Positions 63,546 to 64,000 of a stretch of DNA of 64,000 bases are shown here, in pieces (within the stretch, counting starts at the first letter, position 1; the number at the start of each line of letters is the position of its first letter). The stretch comes from Gammaproteobacteria bacterium (GTDB lineage: Bacteria > Pseudomonadota > Gammaproteobacteria > SZUA-152), in NCBI GenBank assembly GCA_032250735.1, contig JAVVEP010000001.1:124001-188000 (forward strand), read 5' to 3'. Both the position numbers and the translations under genes were made by a program. The notes under the pieces were generated by a model. The model had not been told where the DNA came from and searched no databases. It worked only from the letters and a program-made list of their open reading frames with translations.

Positions 63546-64000
63546 ATGTCGAACGTCGCCGTGTCTAGGGCTAGCCGATGTCCGGGGATGTGTGTCGGCT
63601 GGCGGGCATCGATCGTGGCCTTACTGGCCGGCGCGCTGCTGCCTCTGGCCTTCGCCCCGCTCGGCTGGTTTTTGTTGGCAGTCCTCTCTCCCGCTATTTT
63701 ATTCCTGTTGAGTTTTCGGGCCACACCGCGTCAGGCCTTGCTCCTTGGTTACAGTTTCGGGGTAGGCTTTTTTGGCGTAGGCGTCTCCTGGGTGGCGGTC
63801 AGCTTTTATCGCTTCGGCAGCATGGGTGGGGTGTTGTCCGTCGCCGCGACCTTGCTGTTCGTACTGTTTCTGGCGCTGTTCCCCGCGCTATTGACCTGGG
63901 TTGCCCGGCGTTTTTTTTCCGCACTGAGTCCCGCACGCTATTTTATGTTATTGATGCCGGCACTGTGGGTGCTGCTGGAATGGGTGCGCGGCTGGATTCT
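63546..64000 (+). CDS. lnt: Apolipoprotein N-acyltransferase, 5' part only
   Basis: The first 151 residues are visible before the right edge. They form several transmembrane helices (ASIVALLAGALLPLAFAPLG, FLLAVLSPAILFLL, LLLGYSFGVGFFGVGVSWVAVSFYRFG, TLLFVLFLALFPALL), and the segment G-V-G-V-S-W-V-x-V-S is typical of Lnt, which N-acylates lipoproteins in the inner membrane. Position after ybeX is conserved. The AAGGAG in the right end of the inserted element lies 14 bases before ATG 63546, so that element may supply part of the translation signal. Confidence 0.9.
   Translation, partial: MSNVAVSRASRCPGMCVGWRASIVALLAGALLPLAFAPLGWFLLAVLSPAILFLLSFRATPRQALLLGYSFGVGFFGVGVSWVAVSFYRFGSMGGVLSVAATLLFVLFLALFPALLTWVARRFFSALSPARYFMLLMPALWVLLEWVRGWI

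Noticed and set aside
63268-63546. Short protein-coding gene inside the MITE-like element (frames on both strands).
   Set aside because: Frames exist on both strands because the ends are inverted copies; there is no ribosome-binding site and the translated sequence is just repeats and Arg/Ala-rich text.

Overview
The window is a GC-rich chromosomal segment of a free-living gammaproteobacterium. The evidence is conserved gene order: pyrC-rnt, aceE-aceF-lpd, priA...argS-SPOR protein, glnK-amtB, and miaB-ybeZ-ybeY-ybeX-lnt. Gene content fits a respiring, motile or surface-sensing, probably aquatic organism: c-type cytochromes, c-di-GMP enzymes, a TonB receptor, two ammonium transporters, a copper-handling bufferin operon and an enzyme for the osmolyte N-acetylglutaminylglutamine amide. 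I cannot place it below class level. No rRNA, tRNA, CRISPR array, prophage or complete insertion sequence was seen.

Layout: 1-4.8 kb holds the end of an osmolyte amidotransferase, grxD, and rnt/pyrC facing rsmE and a DUF4442 gene. An XRE-PAS regulator follows (5.0-5.7 kb), then the pyruvate dehydrogenase operon with a solitary cyclic-nucleotide-binding protein (6.0-12.4 kb), argG, and a PAS-GGDEF-EAL protein (13.9-16.3 kb). A four-gene bufferin (copper-binding RiPP) operon lies at 16.46-18.96 kb. nth and priA flank a long intergenic region with DnaA boxes (20.1-20.7 kb). Between priA and argS sits an AT-rich island with a VOC gene and two gene remnants (23.0-24.6 kb). After argS and an FtsN-like gene comes a 1545-residue cNMP-binding/rhodanese/coiled-coil membrane protein (27.3-31.9 kb), then DUF2914, speA and speE.

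36.2-39.1 kb is a nitrogen-control operon on the minus strand (porin-glnK-amtB) with sigma-54 and NtrC-like sites. A second amtB with its own sigma-54 and NtrC-like sites lies at 57.9 kb. ubiK, comM, a lipoprotein, a large di-heme YVTN protein, DsrE-like, TerB-like and aminotransferase genes fill 39-48 kb. 48.2-54.5 kb is a signalling cluster: TonB-dependent receptor, YfiR-like periplasmic protein, hybrid histidine kinase, HD-GYP response regulator, lone receiver. rsd, an outer-membrane-like protein, a tetraheme cytochrome and amtB2 follow. The window ends in miaB-ybeZ-ybeY-ybeX-lnt, where a 290-bp MITE-like element has landed between ybeX and lnt.

Two themes recur. Short 12-14-bp tandem arrays with 2-4 copies occur at many gene ends and intergenic gaps. 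Cyclic-nucleotide signalling components (two cNMP-binding proteins, GGDEF/EAL, HD-GYP) are unusually well represented. The best candidates for little-described biology are the giant coiled-coil protein, the TonB-to-c-di-GMP cluster, the nested-hairpin mobile element and the bufferin operon.
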